Source: Panonychus citri
Taxonomy: Eukaryota > Arthropoda > Arachnida > Trombidiformes > Tetranychidae
DNA: 64,000 nucleotides
Assembly (NCBI RefSeq): GCF_014898815.1
Contig: NW_026515543.1
Coordinates: forward strand, 3,844,001 to 3,908,000
Direction: 5' to 3'
A model generated the notes under the pieces. It made no database searches. It was not told the origin of the DNA and worked only from the letters and a program-made list of their open reading frames with translations. The translations under genes were made by a program, and so were the position numbers. This document shows positions 8,235 through 18,006 of the stretch, in pieces. How positions within the stretch are numbered: the stretch's first letter is position 1; every line of letters starts with the position of its first letter.

Positions 8235-9062
8235 ATGCCTAATTCGTTTTATGTTTCACTTCCTAGTAATGTCTTTACTTATGAAAAAAATAAAATTTCT
8301 GATTATATAACATATCTTCCTAAACCATTGAATTTGTCTGATGACTATCATGTGGCTCTAACAGAGTTATCGTACACTAAAAGTTGGTATAATGTTCAAC
8401 AAAACTCATTATTTACACTTCATGACACTAGATCAATCATTTTACAAAAACCGGGTATAGCTCCAGGGTGGTATAAGAACATCCATGATTTGATAAAAGC
8501 TATCAACGATAAAATTGAGTTTTTATTCGAACAAGATAAATACTTACAACCTAAATTAGTTCTAGATGAACACAGTCGAAAGGTGGAAATGAAATTTGGC
8601 CGTACTAGTGACGGAGTACCGATGCTAGTTTATTTAGGAAATGAATTAGAGGAAATGCTCGGTTTTTCTAATGAAAACTCAATGAATATGTTGGATGAGA
8701 ATGTTTCTATCGTGCCATTAATAGGCGATAAATACATAAGATTGCAGAGTAAAAGCCCTGAAAGACTATTTGATATGAAGGGAGGAATTCATTCTTTAAT
8801 GGTTTATAGTGATATTGTATCACATTCAATCGTTGGAAATACAAGCTAATTTTTACGATCTGCCAGGATAGACGATCGTGACGAATTCGGATCTGACATA
8901 AATTTAATCTTTCAAAAACCATATTATTTTCCTGTTAATTCAAATTTCATTGATAAAATAAGAATTAATATAAAGGATGATACAGGAAATCCTATAGAAT
9001 TTCAATTTGGAAGAGTTTCGGTGACTTTACACTTTAGAAAAACATGGAAAGCTATTATTTAG
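8235..9062 (+). pseudogene. Polinton penton-like (single jelly-roll) minor capsid protein with premature stop
   Basis: Residues 1-204 (8235-8849) show the minor capsid pattern: an N-terminal strand set (FYVSLPSN, LTELSYTKSWYNV), and near the end HSLMVYSDIVSHSIVGNT, the conserved segment of the family. A single in-frame TAA at 8847-8849 interrupts it. The same frame then stays open to the TAG at 9060-9062, and this stretch carries the usual C-terminal part of the protein. The lesion is one stop codon with no frame change. The product would form the capsid vertices. The downstream 9044 gene overlaps the 3' end. Confidence 0.85.
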
Positions 9063-9385
9063 AACAAGCAGGTAATGGAACTGCAATTCAATCTTTCTCA
9101 GGAGTACGTTATCAACGAGGCGGTGGCTTTTTCAGTAGACTTTTTACTAGTAAGGTTTTACCTATATTGCGTTATCTTGGAGACAAAGCCCTGGATACTG
9201 GAAAGGCTATTTTGAATGATGTCAAAACTTCTGCGACCAATAGAATCATTGATACTGTTCAAGAAGTAGCTCAAGAGGCTATAAAAAGAAAAGTGGGAAA
9301 TGAAGATGGTCAGTCCGGCTCAGGTATAAAAAGGAGAAAGTTGACAAAAAGATCTTACATAGCTGATTATAGTTTTTTAAAATGA
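9044..9385 (+). CDS. Small Polinton virion protein, glycine-rich amphipathic, basic C-terminus
   Basis: The 113-aa protein starts inside the end of the penton gene and ends four bases into the capsid gene. An N-terminal Gly/Phe segment (RYQRGGGFFSRLF, residues 23-35) is followed by predicted amphipathic helices. A basic tail (IKRRKLTKRS) with nuclear-localisation character closes the protein. This resembles the small virion proteins next to the capsid genes in Polintons that have been compared with adenoviral pVI or pX. That comparison is from gene position and composition, not from clear sequence identity. The frame is intact. Confidence 0.6.
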   Translation: MESYYLEQAGNGTAIQSFSGVRYQRGGGFFSRLFTSKVLPILRYLGDKALDTGKAILNDVKTSATNRIIDTVQEVAQEAIKRKVGNEDGQSGSGIKRRKLTKRSYIADYSFLK

Positions 9386-10653
9386 CCACTCAAAGCAAAT
9401 ATTCGAAAGAAGCTGTCCTTTCTGAATTGGATCTTTTTACGATACCACCTGTTCAGAAATCTATTGAGAGAAGCTATGAAGTACAATACAGACCAATATC
9501 ATCTCTCGACTCTACAAAAATAATAGAGTTTTCAATTCCTACATCTAAGGATGAGTATATTCTTCTTCATGAAACATATTTTTATGTGAAAATTCAACTT
9601 AAAATCCGAAAAGCAGACGATTCTGCGTTAACTATTCAAGACTGGGAAACTGTAACACCAGTAAATAATTTACTTCATTCTATGATAAAACAAGTTGAGC
9701 TTGAAATTGGAAGGAAAGAGGTTACCATGTCTAATTCAACATACGCTTACCGAGCCTATATTGAAAACATGCTAGGCTTCTCCGCTGATGCTAAAACTCG
9801 CACTTGTCGAGTTGTTTGTGGATGGAGAATGCAATAAGGAGACGATCATTTTCACCTGAGAAGTTTTGCAGATGGTAGTAAAGAAGTTGATCTTTATGGA
9901 CGGCTACATTTTGATATGACATTTCAAGGCAAGGCTATACTTGGAGGTAAAGATATTAAAGTAAGAATCCTTACACGATCCTTCATTCTTCATGCAATGA
10001 GGATAGAGTAAGCGATATTGCAATGGTGATTAAAGATGCATGTCTATACGTGCATAAAATGAAGGCTACACCCAATTAACAAACGCACACTAAAAGCTCT
10101 GGCTATTGCGCCTGCATGTTACCCTATTTCAAGGGTTGATTTGCGACAAGCCTCTATCCATGCAAACTCTCTTGATGCGGTTCTAGATATATTATAACAG
10201 GACAACTTCCGTGAGATGGTTTACAGCATTTAATGGTTCTAAGTCTCAAGATCCATTCCACTTTGACCATTTTAATGTTTCACATGCAGCTTGTTACGTT
10301 GATGGTGTTCAATTCCCGACAAATGCGTATCAACCCGACTTCAAAAATCAATTATGTGTACGAGAGTACTCTGGCCTATTTCAAGCAATGAATATGAACT
10401 CAACTGATACAACAGTAAATATTACTAGGGAAGATTTCATGGGAGGAAAAACAATTTTCGCCTTTAACTTTGCACCAGACCTGTCACATGGACCTGGTAT
10501 GACTGGACATATTAACCCTATTAAAGAGGCTCGTTGAGAGTTCAATTGAGATTTTCTGAACCATTAAGAGAAACAATAACTGTACTTTATTGCGAGTTTG
10601 ACAATATTATTGAAATAGATTTAGAACGTAATGCTGTAACTGATTTCAAATAA
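9382..10653 (+). pseudogene. Polinton major capsid protein (double jelly-roll), multiply broken
   Basis: The first 151 codons (9382-9837) match the start of the Polinton major capsid family (RSYEVQYRPI, FYVKIQLKIRK, LHSMIKQVELEIG). A stop at 9835-9837 is followed by more capsid sequence in the same frame (EVDLYGRLHFDMTFQGKAI) to a second stop near 10009. The centre, about 10010-10210, is scrambled by frameshifts. A third block (10211-10537; QDPFHFDHFNV and YSGLFQAMNM) resumes the C-terminal jelly roll, and the last part (about 10540-10653; ITVLYCEFDNIIEID) lies in yet another frame. The gene would encode the hexon-like capsid shell but is clearly not translatable as one protein. Confidence 0.85.
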
Positions 10654-10658
10654 AAGTA

Positions 10659-11117
10659 ATGTTTGATTATGAAATAAAGAAAGCTCTTTGTTCTTACGAT
10701 AAATTCATAGGATGTTTTGCGCGAGATAAAATACCTTCAATAGTTGAGTATCCATCATTTATTATCGTCAATACTGACAAGTCATCTGCTCCTGGAACGC
10801 ATTGGGTTGCTATGAGATTTACATCGAATGAATGTGAATATTTTGACTCATTTGGTTTACCTCCATTGCATCAGGAAATAATTAATGCTATCGGGTCACG
10901 TAAAATGTTGTGGAATGGCCGTTGTTTACAACACCCTTCTTCACGAACATGTGGAGAGTTTTGTATAGCATTTGTAAAGTTTCGCTCTCTGAAATTTTCA
11001 TTCATAAAATTTATCAAGTATTTTTCTGCTGATACAAAATCTAATGATAAAACAGTAAAAAGTATAAGTTCGGAGGAATGGAATACAAGTTTTCAGTTGC
11101 ATAACAAAAATGGATGA
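10659..11117 (+). CDS. Polinton adenain-type cysteine protease
   Basis: The 152-aa protein has the adenain (C5-like) arrangement: His48 in APGTHWV, Asp63 in YFDSFG, Gln91, and Cys98 in SRTCGEFC. In this family the protease matures virion proteins. The length is close to that of other Polinton proteases. The frame is intact and the ATG lies six bases after the remnant capsid stop. The 3' end overlaps the next gene by eight bases. Confidence 0.9.
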   Translation: MFDYEIKKALCSYDKFIGCFARDKIPSIVEYPSFIIVNTDKSSAPGTHWVAMRFTSNECEYFDSFGLPPLHQEIINAIGSRKMLWNGRCLQHPSSRTCGEFCIAFVKFRSLKFSFIKFIKYFSADTKSNDKTVKSISSEEWNTSFQLHNKNG

Positions 11118-11616
11118 GTACACTTGCCCACGGGTTACAAACATGGTGGTCGCCTTCTCTCTACCTTTTGAGATAGATCTAAATCAACTGATAAATATTT
11201 ATCCTCAAACTGATTACCGACCTAAACGATTCAATGGTGCTATCATTAAGACGAAAATAAATTGTTTACTAGTATTCCGAAATGGAAAGATTAATGTCGT
11301 CGGAAATAAGAGAATTGAGGATGCTGAAGATGCTGTTGATGAATTGTGTTTAAAATTGCATAAGAAAAAAGAATATACAAGAAGAATAGTTAATATCGTT
11401 GCTACTTGTGCATTAGGTCATCCAATTGTGTTGAATGATCTAGCAAACAATGGAGACTTTGAATATAACCTGAAATATACCCAGCTGCTTACTATAATAT
11501 CGGTAAAGCTAAAATATCGGTTTTCATACAGGAAAATAATTTTCACTGGCTTTTCAGATTTTACAGATATTGTGAATTCTTTTGATGAAGTTCATTTGCT
11601 AATAAAAATGATTTGA
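11110..11616 (+). CDS. TATA-binding-protein (TBP) homologue carried by the Polinton
   Basis: The 168-aa protein is made of two TBP-type repeats, residues about 9-88 and 90-168. Repeat 1 keeps the TBP landmarks NMVVAFSL, YRPKRFNGAIIK (36-47), LLVFRNGKINVVG (53-65), and a helical segment with AEDAVDEL. Repeat 2 has NIVATCALGHPIVLNDL (95-111) and FSYRKIIFTGFSD (138-150). At the four positions where TBP inserts Phe side chains into the minor groove, this protein has Phe41, Phe56, Tyr123 and Phe138. TBP nucleates transcription initiation at TATA boxes. The gene overlaps the protease gene by eight bases and reads in the same direction, so it belongs to the element and is not a host exon. It lacks the polar N-terminal extension of host TBPs and is strongly diverged. 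Confidence 0.82.
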   Translation: MDEYTCPRVTNMVVAFSLPFEIDLNQLINIYPQTDYRPKRFNGAIIKTKINCLLVFRNGKINVVGNKRIEDAEDAVDELCLKLHKKKEYTRRIVNIVATCALGHPIVLNDLANNGDFEYNLKYTQLLTIISVKLKYRFSYRKIIFTGFSDFTDIVNSFDEVHLLIKMI

Positions 11617-11639
11617 TATTTTATATGAAAACAGTTTAT

Positions 11640-12743
11640 TTAATTAATTAATTTCATTCTACATATATGAGAGATACTTGATTTACAAATTGGACATTCA
11701 TCAAGCTGTGTCGCACAATCGATGCAAGAGATAGCGTGATCACATGGTGCGAATACTGTACCGATTTCTTTGTCGAGACATATCTTGCAAGTGTATCTGT
11801 CCTTATCATCAGTGGGTTGTAGCTCTGTAAGGGAGTAACTGTATCTGTTGGGGAGTTGATATCATCTACGAACATCTGTCCTCGCTTCAAATATAGATAA
11901 CTACATTTAGGGAAGTATGCATGGACAGCCCAAGCATTATCTCTCTCCCAATTTGAGATTGTTCCATTGCAGTTGAAACATCTGGTGTGATCGTATACTC
12001 TAGTGTAAAAGAATCCGGCCTCTGCAAGTTCTTTGGGTGTTATTATCTCATTGATCGGCCAATTTGAGAAAGTTTCAATCCGACTTTGTAGTGTTCTGAA
12101 CTGAAGGTTCAGCGGCTTAAAGTATCGTCGTCGATTGGATGATTCTGAAAATGATACCAGCCTATTTCTTGTTATACGCCTAGATACTCTAGGAAAACGT
12201 CGGTTAGTTCTTTCGATTCCTGGAAGATTGTTAGAATTTTCATTTTCTGTTAGGATGTTAGAGATACCAGTGACATTATCATTGTTTTGTGGTCTTGGGT
12301 AGTCGTCAACTACATCTTCTCCCTCAATTTGGTTAATTATAATCACTCGATCCTCTGCAGTGTTATTAGAATGTGAAGGATTATTATTCTGTACTATCCT
12401 TGATTCTTCATTTTCATAATTAACCATGACTCTTAGAGGCGTGTTTTCCTGTAGAAAAACAGTTGAAATAGATCTTGGTATATTACCACAAGGAAGACCT
12501 TGGATGAAAGGACAATCTGATGAATGAAGACGATGTTCAATCCAGTGTAAATCTTGCCAGATTGAGGCGTGGTAGAGGTATCCACAGAAAAACATTTAAC
12601 CTGTCGCGATATTCCTGTAAAGTAAAACCATCGCGCTAGCTCCGTTCGGTATGAAATCTCCGTGCCCCACGCTGATTGGAAAAGCTTTCATATCGAGCTT
12701 GCTCGGCATAAGTACTTGCATTGTTGCTTGAGTCTGTATTCAT
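11640..12743 (-). pseudogene. Inhibitor-of-apoptosis (BIR-BIR-RING) gene of the Polinton, frameshifted
   Basis: The gene reads from an ATG at 12743 towards 11640. BIR1 is spread over at least two frames between about 12690 and 12490 (its Cys pair, the W-x-x-x-D-x-x-W-x-E-H and final Cys are recognisable around 12580-12500). BIR2 is complete in one frame at about 12090-11890 (CFNC, then DNAWAVHAYFPKC). The RING finger is at about 11790-11660 in a different frame, with CKIC, a CDH-type Cys/His set and a final CPIC. Between BIR1 and BIR2 lies a polar Asn/Arg-rich linker of about 120 residues. IAPs block caspases and are carried by several insect DNA viruses. At least two frame changes mean no full protein is made. 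Confidence 0.85.
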
Positions 12744-13077
12744 TTTAGTAGAAAAAGAAAGAAACTTCAGATGTGACTCTTAAGAATTTTGAAATGAAAG
12801 TGAATACTCGTCAATACAAACATTTGGTTTTTATTCGAGTTCGGTCCCTATCTCACTCTTCATACATGTGCGCACTATCAATTGTATTTTCATTGCGTAC
12901 GTGCATCTTGGCCCTGCGTTGCCGACTCCTGCCTGATGACGGAATTACTGATGACTTGATAATCAGCGACTTTGATCTGACATTGACAACCATGTAGTGA
13001 AATGTCACCCAGTACTTAATAATTGTTTTGTAATTAAAATGTTCAACCACATTTTAACCATTTGACGATTGGAGTTG
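12744..13077. other. Right edge of the Polinton and junction to host P450; no gene
   Basis: About 330 bases separate the IAP start codon from the P450 start codon. A 74-codon open frame at 12773-12997 has no recognisable similarity. The right terminal repeat of the element should lie here or just before, but it cannot be recognised without its left partner. No signal-anchor exon for the P450 could be identified. Confidence 0.4.
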
Positions 13078-14541
13078 ATGTTAATTAAATGGATTCTTGA
13101 GACAATCAAATCGATCAGATCATTACCATCAGGACCATGGGGATTTCCAATCGTTGGCTATTTACCGATGATTAAACAACATCTTTACCTGGAGTTTGAC
13201 AAATTATCAGCCAAATTTGGTCCCGTTTTTAGTATTAAATTGGGTCAAGAAAACATTGTGGTCATTTGCGATTGGCCTCACATAAAAGAAGCCTTTACGA
13301 ATGAGGCTCTATTAGCTCGACCTGATACCGTCTTTTTCCCTGGTATTATCGAAGTGCCTTCGCTTACTGAAATGTCGGGTGACATTTGGCGTGAACATCG
13401 TCGACTTTCCCTTCATATACTTCGAGATGTTGGCTTGGGTAAAAGTGTCCTCGAAAATGCCATCAAGGAGGAGATACAATGTTTCCTGAATGCCCTTGAT
13501 GCCGACGGCAAACCAGTCAATTTCTTAAAGAAATTGGCCCCATCAGTGTCAAACAACATATCGCTCCTGCTGTTTGGTCACAAATTCAATTATGATGACA
13601 GTGTTAAAATGAATCTCGACAATAGTATCGATATCATTGGACGACAGTTTTCATTTGCTGATATTTTCATCTTTTTACCTTGGTTGGCTCGTCTTTTAGT
13701 GACATTCGGTGCGTTTAAAATGGATCTAATTAAAAAAAGTCTTTTATATATCGAATCATATGTACAAAGTGAAATAGATTCTCATGAGAAGAAAAAATCT
13801 GAGGAAATGACTGATTATATTGATGGTTATCTGAGAGAGAAACAGAAACGAGAAAAAAACAACGAAAATGAACCAAATTCGGATCAAGGTTCGAATAATT
13901 TTAGTTATGATATTTTACGTCGAAATTGCTTCACATTTTTCGCCGCTGGCTTGGAGACTCTCCATTCGACAATGACATGGGCGGTATATTACCTCCTGAA
14001 AACCCCTGAATTTCAGGATAAAATACAATCAGAAATAGAAGAGGTGATTGGACACGAACGGAACCCCGATTATTCAGATCACAGTCGAATGCCTTTTACT
14101 TTGGCCTTTCTCTATGAGGTACACAGACACTCGTCGATTGTTCCTGTTAATTTGTTCAGAAGAGCTTTTCGTGATATAACCATTGGTACTCATAAAATAC
14201 CCAAAGGTACTTCCATTTTATTCAATTTCTGGTCTGTTCATTATGATCCCAGTTTATGGACTGAGCCTGAGAAATTTGATCCATCGCGATTTTTAGTCGA
14301 AAATGGTACTAAAGCCGTTAAACCTCCTTATTTAGTCCCATTTTCGGGCGGTAAAAGGATCTGTCCTGGTGAAGGATTAGCTAATGTTGAAGCTTTTCTT
14401 TATCTCGTTTCGATTTTACAAAAGTTTAGAATCAAATTAGAAACTGGAACTGAATTAAATCCTGAAATCAGCTTCGGCATTTCAAGACGACCTACAACTT
14501 TACCTGATATTATATTTGAAAGAATTAATCAAACCAATTAA
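13078..14541 (+). CDS. Cytochrome P450, CYP2-clan type, lacking an N-terminal membrane anchor
   Basis: The single open frame from ATG 13078 encodes 487 aa with all P450 signatures. These are a proline-rich start (LPSGPWGFPIVGYLP), the C-helix WREHRR near residue 103, an I-helix AAGLET near 289, ExxR (EVHR) near 347-350, FDPSRF near 401, and the haem loop FSGGKRICPG with the haem-ligand Cys429. The pattern is that of CYP2-clan enzymes, which are abundant in mites. The usual 20-residue hydrophobic anchor before the proline-rich start is missing. Only about 16 residues precede it, and a stop lies immediately upstream in frame (13063-13065). The start may be an exon lost or displaced when the Polinton inserted upstream. 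The catalytic domain looks intact. Confidence 0.9.
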   Translation: MLIKWILETIKSIRSLPSGPWGFPIVGYLPMIKQHLYLEFDKLSAKFGPVFSIKLGQENIVVICDWPHIKEAFTNEALLARPDTVFFPGIIEVPSLTEMSGDIWREHRRLSLHILRDVGLGKSVLENAIKEEIQCFLNALDADGKPVNFLKKLAPSVSNNISLLLFGHKFNYDDSVKMNLDNSIDIIGRQFSFADIFIFLPWLARLLVTFGAFKMDLIKKSLLYIESYVQSEIDSHEKKKSEEMTDYIDGYLREKQKREKNNENEPNSDQGSNNFSYDILRRNCFTFFAAGLETLHSTMTWAVYYLLKTPEFQDKIQSEIEEVIGHERNPDYSDHSRMPFTLAFLYEVHRHSSIVPVNLFRRAFRDITIGTHKIPKGTSILFNFWSVHYDPSLWTEPEKFDPSRFLVENGTKAVKPPYLVPFSGGKRICPGEGLANVEAFLYLVSILQKFRIKLETGTELNPEISFGISRRPTTLPDIIFERINQTN

Positions 14542-17184
14542 CTCATTTCAAGGGTTTTGCTTGTAAACTTGATTAAAATCAATTAATTTTCGAAAAGAGT
14601 ATTAATAAAATTCATTATAACTGATTGTCTGTTAAATTGTATCAATTTTTTTCTAATTAATTTCATTAACTTGCTGTCAAAAAAACGATAATTTGAAATT
14701 ATGAGAATAAGTTTAATGAGTTTTGGTTGTTATGCAATCATTTCAATTAATACTCATAAACGAAATAACTTTTACACTTAAAGTCCGTTGATTAACTTGA
14801 CACTAATAACAATTTACCTGATAATTATATCAATAACTGTGAATTATTTGATCATCAATTTAGATGTGATTAGCTAAAATATGAGAATAATTTGTATTGT
14901 TATTTTATCTTATTAATCAATTGGCAAAACTATTCTTTAATTGTTTTCATTGGTGATTAACAGAATAAACTAATTGATTATCATCGGAATTTAATCAACA
15001 AAATCCAGAGATTCAATCAATCAAAACCAAATCCACTTCGAATCTTCTTTGATTAAATTAAGCAAAAAGGAAAGAACCAAATTAAATGCGAATGATTAAG
15101 ATAATCAAGTTTGTGAGAAAATGTAAATTTGAATGAATTAAGGTGAATGGATTATCTTCAAGGTAAAGAGACAAACCCATTGAGAACCTGATGGAAGATC
15201 AACATTTTTTACCTGTTCCATCATCGTCATCATCATTATCTTCTTCATCTTCTTCATCTTCTTCATCTTCTTTTTCTCTTCTCTTTCAAGTCCATTAACA
15301 AAAACAACATTACGATGAGATGACGATGATAATGATTATCAACCCATGAATTTACGGTGAACTTTTATTACCAAAATTACGTTGGATATTTTCACAATAT
15401 TATCAACGTTTTCCAATCAGTTCTAACATTGAATTATCACCTTTCCTTTAATTGTGGTTCCATTTGGTTGATTTAATGATCATCTCAACCAATAATCACT
15501 CAGCTTCTTAATCTTATTACCATTAACAAGAGGATAATTTAAGATTAACAATAGCTACATTTTAAGATGTAAACTAATCATTGACAACAAGCAATTCTAT
15601 CAACGGAAAGGTAAAAAAGAAATGATAATCTAAATTGAGACTTTCCATCTGAATTTCCTGTTATTAACTACTCGCAATTAGATTATCACAATTTACTCAT
15701 CATAATTATAAAAAAAAAATGCGAAAAAGAGTAAAAAAGTTTCAAAGTTTACAGTTGTTTTTAGGTTAATTATCGGACCTTTTTGGACTAATTTGAAAAG
15801 TTGGTGTTTACTCATTTCGATAAAAGTGTCACTGTGATTAGAGTTTCATCAGAACTTAATTGTTGGGACAATTGAATTGAAAATGATGTTAATAGTAACA
15901 TAATCGAGAAAAAAGTTGTGATTTCACTTTGTATCTATTGAACTGAGAAAATGGTTTTCTTTTCTTTTCAATCTTAAAAATAGTTTCTCTTTTTTTCTAA
16001 TCAATCAAACAATTAAGATTTGATTCGTAACTTGGTTTGTGAGAATCAACAATATTTGTCTTCATTATTGTTATTTGGTTTGTGATAATCAGTGAAAGAA
16101 AAATTGGATAAAAATAAGACTAATTGTAAACACAATTTGAAACACAATCAACCTAATTAAAAGATTATTGTGACATATGAAACAACAAATATTATCACAA
16201 TTAAAGTTGATTGGCGGTTGATGATCGCGTTGATGATCCAATAAAGATAATCTGTTGAACTTTGTTTATTTTTGCATTAGAAAAATCAGCAAAAAGGTGA
16301 GGGAAAAACGAAAAGAAGACAAGAAAGATTATGAAGAAGAGAGAGAAAAACAATTACAGTATTGCAAATGTGATATAACTTAAATTTGGTTGATAGAAAT
16401 ACTTTGATTATTTTGGTGATAAGTATTCTAATTTGATGATAGTTGATACTTCATGATTCTTGGCTGATGAAGATGATGATGATTCTCCTTGATTAGTTTA
16501 AATTGGTCCAAGTGAGGTATCAATTGTTTATTTATTGGCAAATACGATTGTTAATGTTACTTTGATGTGAATTGATGTTTGTTTATTTTTCCTGAGTGGT
16601 AGACTGATTGTAGGCTTAATTGCTATTAATGGACGGATAGGAATTAATGTTTATTTAAATACGTTGGCTGGCTTGATATGAATATTACCTGTTAAGGAAA
16701 CAAACAAAAAACAAATGATTAAAAATTGATCAAATTGAGATAAAATTATCATGAAAATAGTTTACTAACCTTAACTTTAAAATCAGTTCCAAGTTGTGAG
16801 TTCACAAACATGATAATCAAGAACCAGAGTGGATAGAAATTGTAATTGAGTTAATTGAAAGGTGAAAAAGAGAGTAAATTTGATAAGGTTTGAGTGTTGT
16901 TCGTAAAGGTGAATCTTAATTTTGGTTCCAATGAACAATAGATAATTTTGGTATTCGTAAAAATCTTTAAGGTGGATGAGTATGAAGTTATGAACGTGCA
17001 GAAAAAGAGTGAGTGTCAAGTTGTTGCTGGAATGATGAATGGAATGAGATGATGAAGGCTGTTGAATGTGATGGACTGGATATGAGAAATGCCATAATAT
17101 TGACATGAGATGTTGATTTGGTTATACTTATAATACTTAATTAATCAATTAATTGTTTAAAATAAATAAAAAACAAATTAATCA
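14542..17184. other. Intergenic, AT-rich, no gene recognised
   Basis: This is 2.6 kb of AT-rich sequence with short unrelated frames only. A (ttcttcatc)n microsatellite lies near 15241-15273. A 107-codon minus frame at 16783-17106 is His/Leu-rich and matches nothing I recognise. It is the 3' flank of both the P450 and the M6-like gene. Confidence 0.6.
15232..15275. repeat. Microsatellite, (ttcttcatc)n
   Basis: The bases consist of repeated ttcttcatc units preceded by catcatcgtcatcatc, in non-coding sequence. Confidence 0.85.
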
Positions 17185-18006
17185 TTAAAAACGTCCACCA
17201 ACATCTAATGATTCACCTCCAAATGCTGTCATTTCAGCTGAATTGAGATAAATTAATTCAGCACATTTTTGTGATGTTGATATTCTCGCCCAATTAACAC
17301 TTAAATTAATCAGGTAGTTAAGGAAACCAGAACATAATAAAATGAATCCAGTGAAACAAAGTATAACATAAAGGTAAAGATTTGAAAGATAATCAATACA
17401 CAATTTTTTCAATTTGTATCCTTCAAATACAAGAAGATGACCAGTCTCATTGGGTCGGACATTGAGCAAGGGTGCAAACAATTTAAGGTTCAATTGTTGT
17501 GAACTGTCAGTCACTTCACTGGCAGGTAAATGATTAGATCCACTTGGTTCATCGTAGGTTCGACCCTCTGAGCATAATCTTGACATAATGTAACAAATAA
17601 ACAGGACAACAGTAAATGCGATCGTTAAAGCCAAGATCAGGTAGAATAGAATGTAATTGGCAATGAAGACACATTTCACAAGGCAGCTTGTTGCTGATCC
17701 ACAAAGAGAGCATCCTGGTGATCCCATGTATTGTGATGCTTTTCGACCAGTGGTCATACAACCAATCATCAAATTAATCAATATAACTACAGTCAGTAAA
17801 GTACAGAAAATTATGTAAACCACTTTCACATCATTAAACCATAAATACTTTAAGTTTAACAGTTCATAAAGTAATCCATCGATTAAGGTGATTGTTTCCA
17901 GAAAAGAGCCAAGAACAATTGAAACACCACAAAGAGCCAATAAAGTGGCCAATGAAGATCCATATGGTATTTTTAGGAAACAACCTCTTGATAATATTTG
18001 TGACAT
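17185..18006 (-). CDS. M6: M6/proteolipid protein (PLP family) four-TM membrane protein
   Basis: Reading from ATG 18006, the protein is 273 aa. It opens with a Cys and PYGSSLATLLALCGVS, the signature first segment of the PLP/DM20/M6 family. Four hydrophobic segments follow at about residues 15-35, 62-84, 110-137 and 208-230. The loop between segments 3 and 4 is the usual large extracellular one, and a final NYLINLSVNW segment resembles the family C-terminal TM. M6 proteins are plasma-membrane glycoproteins of neurons and epithelia. The gene is in one open frame here, whereas relatives usually have several exons. A TTG at 18030 extends the frame, but the ATG is preferred. The heat-shock palindrome begins 19 bp upstream of this start. 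Confidence 0.72.
   Translation of the reverse strand: MSQILSRGCFLKIPYGSSLATLLALCGVSIVLGSFLETITLIDGLLYELLNLKYLWFNDVKVVYIIFCTLLTVVILINLMIGCMTTGRKASQYMGSPGCSLCGSATSCLVKCVFIANYILFYLILALTIAFTVVLFICYIMSRLCSEGRTYDEPSGSNHLPASEVTDSSQQLNLKLFAPLLNVRPNETGHLLVFEGYKLKKLCIDYLSNLYLYVILCFTGFILLCSGFLNYLINLSVNWARISTSQKCAELIYLNSAEMTAFGGESLDVGGRF

Larger units (their letters stand above)
1..12743. mobile_element. Polinton/Maverick element (virus-like transposon), left end outside window
   Basis: The element is recognised by its complete hallmark set in one block: protein-primed family B DNA polymerase, FtsK/HerA-like ATPase, retrovirus-type integrase with chromodomain, adenain-type cysteine protease, and penton-like and double-jelly-roll capsid genes. 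All are on the plus strand except an IAP gene at the right end. The first reading frame is open at base 1, so the left end lies upstream of the window. The right end is placed after the IAP start codon (12743) because the next recognisable gene is a host P450 at 13078. Terminal inverted repeats and target duplication cannot be tested without the left end. Several genes are broken (polymerase 5' part, integrase 5' end, penton, major capsid, IAP), so this copy is probably not autonomous. Confidence 0.92.

Noticed and set aside
12773..12997. 74-codon frame between Polinton and P450
   Set aside because: No similarity or signal; it probably belongs to the element's terminal region.
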